Shown piece by piece: positions 4,483-5,842 of a stretch of DNA of 5,842 nucleotides. This DNA comes from Planctomycetota bacterium (GTDB lineage Bacteria > Planctomycetota > PLA2): assembly GCA_023150495.1 (NCBI GenBank), contig JAKLKT010000221.1:1-5842 (forward strand), read 5' to 3'. The notes beneath the pieces are model-generated. The model searched no databases. It was not told the DNA's origin and worked only from the letters and a program-made list of their open reading frames with translations. The first letter of the stretch is position 1; each line of letters opens with the position of its first letter. A program made the position numbers and the translations under genes.

Positions 4483-4806
4483 GTGCTGGAGATCAGCGTG
4501 GCCGAGGTGAAGGCCCGGCTCGACCGCGGCGAGAAGGTCCGCCTCCTCGACGTGCGCGAGCCCCATGAGCTCGCCATCTGCCGCATCGAGGGGGCGGAGC
4601 ACATCCCGATGATGCAGCTCTTCCTCGGCATGAAGGCGCCCGCCGCCGCGCCGGACGGGGAGATCGTGGTCTTCTGCCACCTCGGCATGCGGTCCTTCGA
4701 GGCGGCCGCGTACCTCCGGTCGAGGGGCTTCCCCAACGCCCGCTCGCTCGCGGGCGGGATCGACGCCTGGGCGACGGAGATCGACCCCTCGGTCCCCCGG
4801 TACTGA
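4483..4806 (+). CDS. Single-domain rhodanese-like sulfurtransferase
   Basis: A 107-residue single rhodanese domain. Visible blocks are EISVAEVKARLDRGEKVRLLDVREPHE (3-29, the CH2A-type 'lLDVRe..E' strand), GAEHIPMMQL (37-46), the active-site strand and loop VVFCHLGMRS (62-71, catalytic C65 followed by a six-residue cradle with R70), AAAYLRSRGF (74-83) and LAGGIDAWATEIDPSVPRY (89-107). The domain transfers sulfane sulfur via a cysteine persulfide; the physiological donor and acceptor cannot be told from sequence. It has no signal peptide, so it is cytoplasmic. The GTG start fits the usual domain start and follows TAGAAT. It is divergent from the FAD oxidoreductase and stands alone, with the next gene having its own putative promoter. 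Confidence 0.93.
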   Translation: MLEISVAEVKARLDRGEKVRLLDVREPHELAICRIEGAEHIPMMQLFLGMKAPAAAPDGEIVVFCHLGMRSFEAAAYLRSRGFPNARSLAGGIDAWATEIDPSVPRY

Positions 4807-4876
4807 GTGTCCTTCGAATCCGACGGTGATCCCCCGCTCCGGCGCGTACCGCCTCAGCCGCGATCCTGCGGACAAC

Positions 4877-4882
4877 TAGAAT
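4877..4882 (+). promoter_or_regulatory. TAGAAT -10-like element before the exported PA14-like protein
   Basis: TAGAAT lies 46 nt upstream of the chosen ATG, giving a predicted leader of about 40 nt. Unlike the genes with close TAGAAT boxes, this one has a clear Shine-Dalgarno. No -35 consensus is evident. Confidence 0.5.
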
Positions 4883-4918
4883 GGGGAGGCCGGGCCCGCC
4901 GCGGCCCCGGCTGCGGAC

Positions 4919-4923
4919 GGAGG
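4919..4923 (+). promoter_or_regulatory. Ribosome binding site GGAGG deciding the exported protein's start
   Basis: GGAGG is 5 nt before the ATG at 4929. Together with the signal peptide beginning at that ATG, it argues against the in-frame ATG at 4881, which overlaps the TAGAAT box and would add a 16-residue Pro/Arg-rich leader. Confidence 0.75.
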
Positions 4924-4928
4924 CGCCG

Positions 4929-5699
4929 ATGTCGAGAACAGGGAAGGCCGCGCTCGCCGCCCTTCTCCTCGCGGGCGGGGCGAGGGCCGACGGCACGGAG
5001 CAGCTGCTCCAGATCCTCGAGCTCCACCAGCGGCTCGCGACCGAGGATGCGTTCCTGCACCAGGCGAAGCTCCTCGGCGCGTACATGGAGGCGGCCGAGT
5101 CCATGCGGGAGGACCAGAAGCTGCTCGTCTACGAGCGCGTGCTCGGGATCCTCCGCCAGATCGAGACGACCGTCGGGACGCCCCCCGCTCCCCCCGCGCC
5201 CCCCTCGCCCCCGCCCGCGGGCCACACGCCCGGAGGCTCCCTCGACGCCGGCTCCGCGCGCATCGCGTGGTTCAAGGCGGAGACGCTCGACGCGATCCCG
5301 GACATCCCGGCAAGAACCGCGCTCTGGACCCGCGACCTCCTCGCGATGGGCGACGAGGAGGACCCGGACCTCCCGCGCGCGCCCGACGCGCCCGTCGCGC
5401 GGATCACCTTCTTCCTCGAGGTGAAGACGCCCGGCGAGCACGCGTTCGGCGCGCAGCACGGGAAGAACGACTTCCGGATCGTCGTCGGGAAGACCGTCGT
5501 CGACCTGCGGAGGGACGGCGCGCGCACCGGGAAGGGATCGGTCCACCTCGAGCGCGGCTTCCACCGGATCGACGTGCTCCTGCGCTACGACGCGCAGGGG
5601 GACCCGTCGTTCGCCGTGAAGGTGCTCCTCCCCGGAGCCGCGGAGAGCCGCGTCCTCACGAGGTCCGATCTGCTCCTGACGCGCCCGGCGTCGTCGTAG
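4929..5699 (+). CDS. Exported hypothetical protein with PA14-like C-terminal domain
   Basis: A 256-residue protein. Residues 1-20 form a Sec-type signal peptide (MSRTGK basic part, AALAALLLAGG core, ARA-D cleavage site), so it is exported. Residues 21-82 are predicted helical and charged (EQLLQILELHQRL..., ...MREDQKLLVYERVLGILRQIE). Residues 83-102 are a proline-rich linker (PPAPPAPPSPPP). The rest resembles a PA14-type beta domain. It has ARITFFLEVKTPGEHAFGA (157-175), DFRIVVGKTVVDLRRD (181-196), GSVHLERGFHRIDVLLRY (203-220), then FAVKVLLPGAAE (228-239). This is the 'v.f.G.y.F....d...rl.vdG..v.d......g...L..G.h.i.v.y' pattern. PA14 domains often bind carbohydrate, but no ligand residues can be assigned here. 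It could also be a divergent beta-sandwich of another family. Its 3' end overlaps the convergent gene by 44 nt. Confidence 0.75.
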   Translation: MSRTGKAALAALLLAGGARADGTEQLLQILELHQRLATEDAFLHQAKLLGAYMEAAESMREDQKLLVYERVLGILRQIETTVGTPPAPPAPPSPPPAGHTPGGSLDAGSARIAWFKAETLDAIPDIPARTALWTRDLLAMGDEEDPDLPRAPDAPVARITFFLEVKTPGEHAFGAQHGKNDFRIVVGKTVVDLRRDGARTGKGSVHLERGFHRIDVLLRYDAQGDPSFAVKVLLPGAAESRVLTRSDLLLTRPASS

Positions 5700-5842
5700 C
5701 GGCCTGCGCCCGCACGAGCCGCGACGGATCCCGGAGCGCCGCCTCCCGGACGTCCGCGGACGCCGCCTCGCCGAGCACCGCGAGCGCGTTCCGCGCGAGG
5801 CCGCGCCGCCCCGGCCGCGCGAGCGCCGTGTCGCCGTAGCGC
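5656..5842 (-). CDS. queG: C-terminus of probable epoxyqueuosine reductase QueG (cut by window edge)
   Basis: A 61-codon open frame runs from the right edge to a TGA at 5656-5658. It reads RYGDTALARPGRRGLARNALAVLGE, then DVREAALRDPSRLVRAQAA, then a short tail TTTPGASGADRTS. The first block resembles the 'f.gt...R....gl.RNa...lGN' segment that follows the Fe-S domain in QueG. The second resembles the HEAT-like repeat at the QueG C-terminus ('al..al.d.dp.vR..aaWal'). QueG reduces epoxyqueuosine to queuosine at position 34 of certain tRNAs. The iron-sulfur and cobalamin-binding parts would lie outside the window, so this cannot be confirmed here; another HEAT-repeat protein is the main alternative. 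It is convergent with the PA14-like gene, overlapping its last 44 nt, and appears truncated after AQAA compared with longer family members. Confidence 0.55.
   Translation of the reverse strand, partial: RYGDTALARPGRRGLARNALAVLGEAASADVREAALRDPSRLVRAQAATTTPGASGADRTS

Noticed and set aside
4857..4874. CCGC-GATCCT-GCGG as a terminator after the rhodanese gene
   Set aside because: Only a 4-bp stem with no U-run; not distinguishable from chance in GC-rich sequence.
4881..4928. Upstream ATG at 4881 as the start of the exported protein
   Set aside because: It overlaps the TAGAAT box, has no ribosome site and would place a Pro/Arg-rich leader before a proper signal peptide. The ATG at 4929 has GGAGG.
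5178..5222. C-rich tract as a repeat array
   Set aside because: It encodes the proline-rich linker of the exported protein; no regular unit length.
1..5842. CRISPR array, tRNA, rRNA, prophage or defence genes
   Set aside because: No regularly spaced repeats, no tRNA-like cloverleaf arms, and no motifs of nucleases, integrases or defence proteins were seen on either strand.

Overview
This is a GC-rich window (roughly 70% G+C, strong G/C bias at third codon positions) from a bacterial chromosome. It is densely packed, with many GTG starts, an ECF sigma/anti-sigma pair, a signal-peptide protein with a PA14-like domain, and a DUF2203 protein. I infer Planctomycetota or another GC-rich environmental phylum with low confidence; there is no rRNA or other phylogenetic marker.

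Layout. (i) 1-1662, minus strand: a tightly coupled run of five genes, read right to left. They are a small zinc-ribbon membrane protein, an ECF-type RNA polymerase sigma factor, a two-helix membrane anti-sigma factor lacking the usual zinc ligands, a YbjQ/UPF0145 protein, and the start of a membrane-anchored protein cut by the window edge. Three of the four junctions overlap (8 nt, then GTGA, then GTGA) and the fourth is a 7-nt gap, so this is almost certainly one transcript. (ii) 1709-2263, plus strand: folE, GTP cyclohydrolase I, transcribed divergently from that operon. (iii) 2264-2576: the only long non-coding stretch. It holds a small hairpin and nearly all of a 240-bp MITE-like element with 21-bp imperfect terminal inverted repeats, each ending in CTAG. 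(iv) 2577-4414, minus strand: a GlcD-type FAD-linked oxidoreductase followed by a DUF2203 gene whose stop codon lies in the CTAG at the element's right end. (v) 4483-4806, plus strand: a single-domain rhodanese, divergent from the oxidoreductase. (vi) 4929-5699, plus strand: an exported protein with a helical N-terminal part, a proline-rich linker and a PA14-like beta domain. (vii) 5656-5842, minus strand: the C-terminal end of a probable QueG (epoxyqueuosine reductase), convergent with and overlapping the previous gene.

Two patterns stand out. First, a hexamer TAGAAT (TAGACT before folE) sits just upstream of five genes. At the three GTG genes in the centre it is only 6-8 nt from the start codon and no Shine-Dalgarno is present, which suggests leaderless transcription. 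At the exported protein it lies 46 nt upstream and there a good GGAGG is present. Second, the MITE-like element has nested internal hairpins and repeats and is inserted exactly at the 3' end of the DUF2203 gene. The metabolic genes are mostly housekeeping; I see no defence system, CRISPR array, tRNA or complete transposase.
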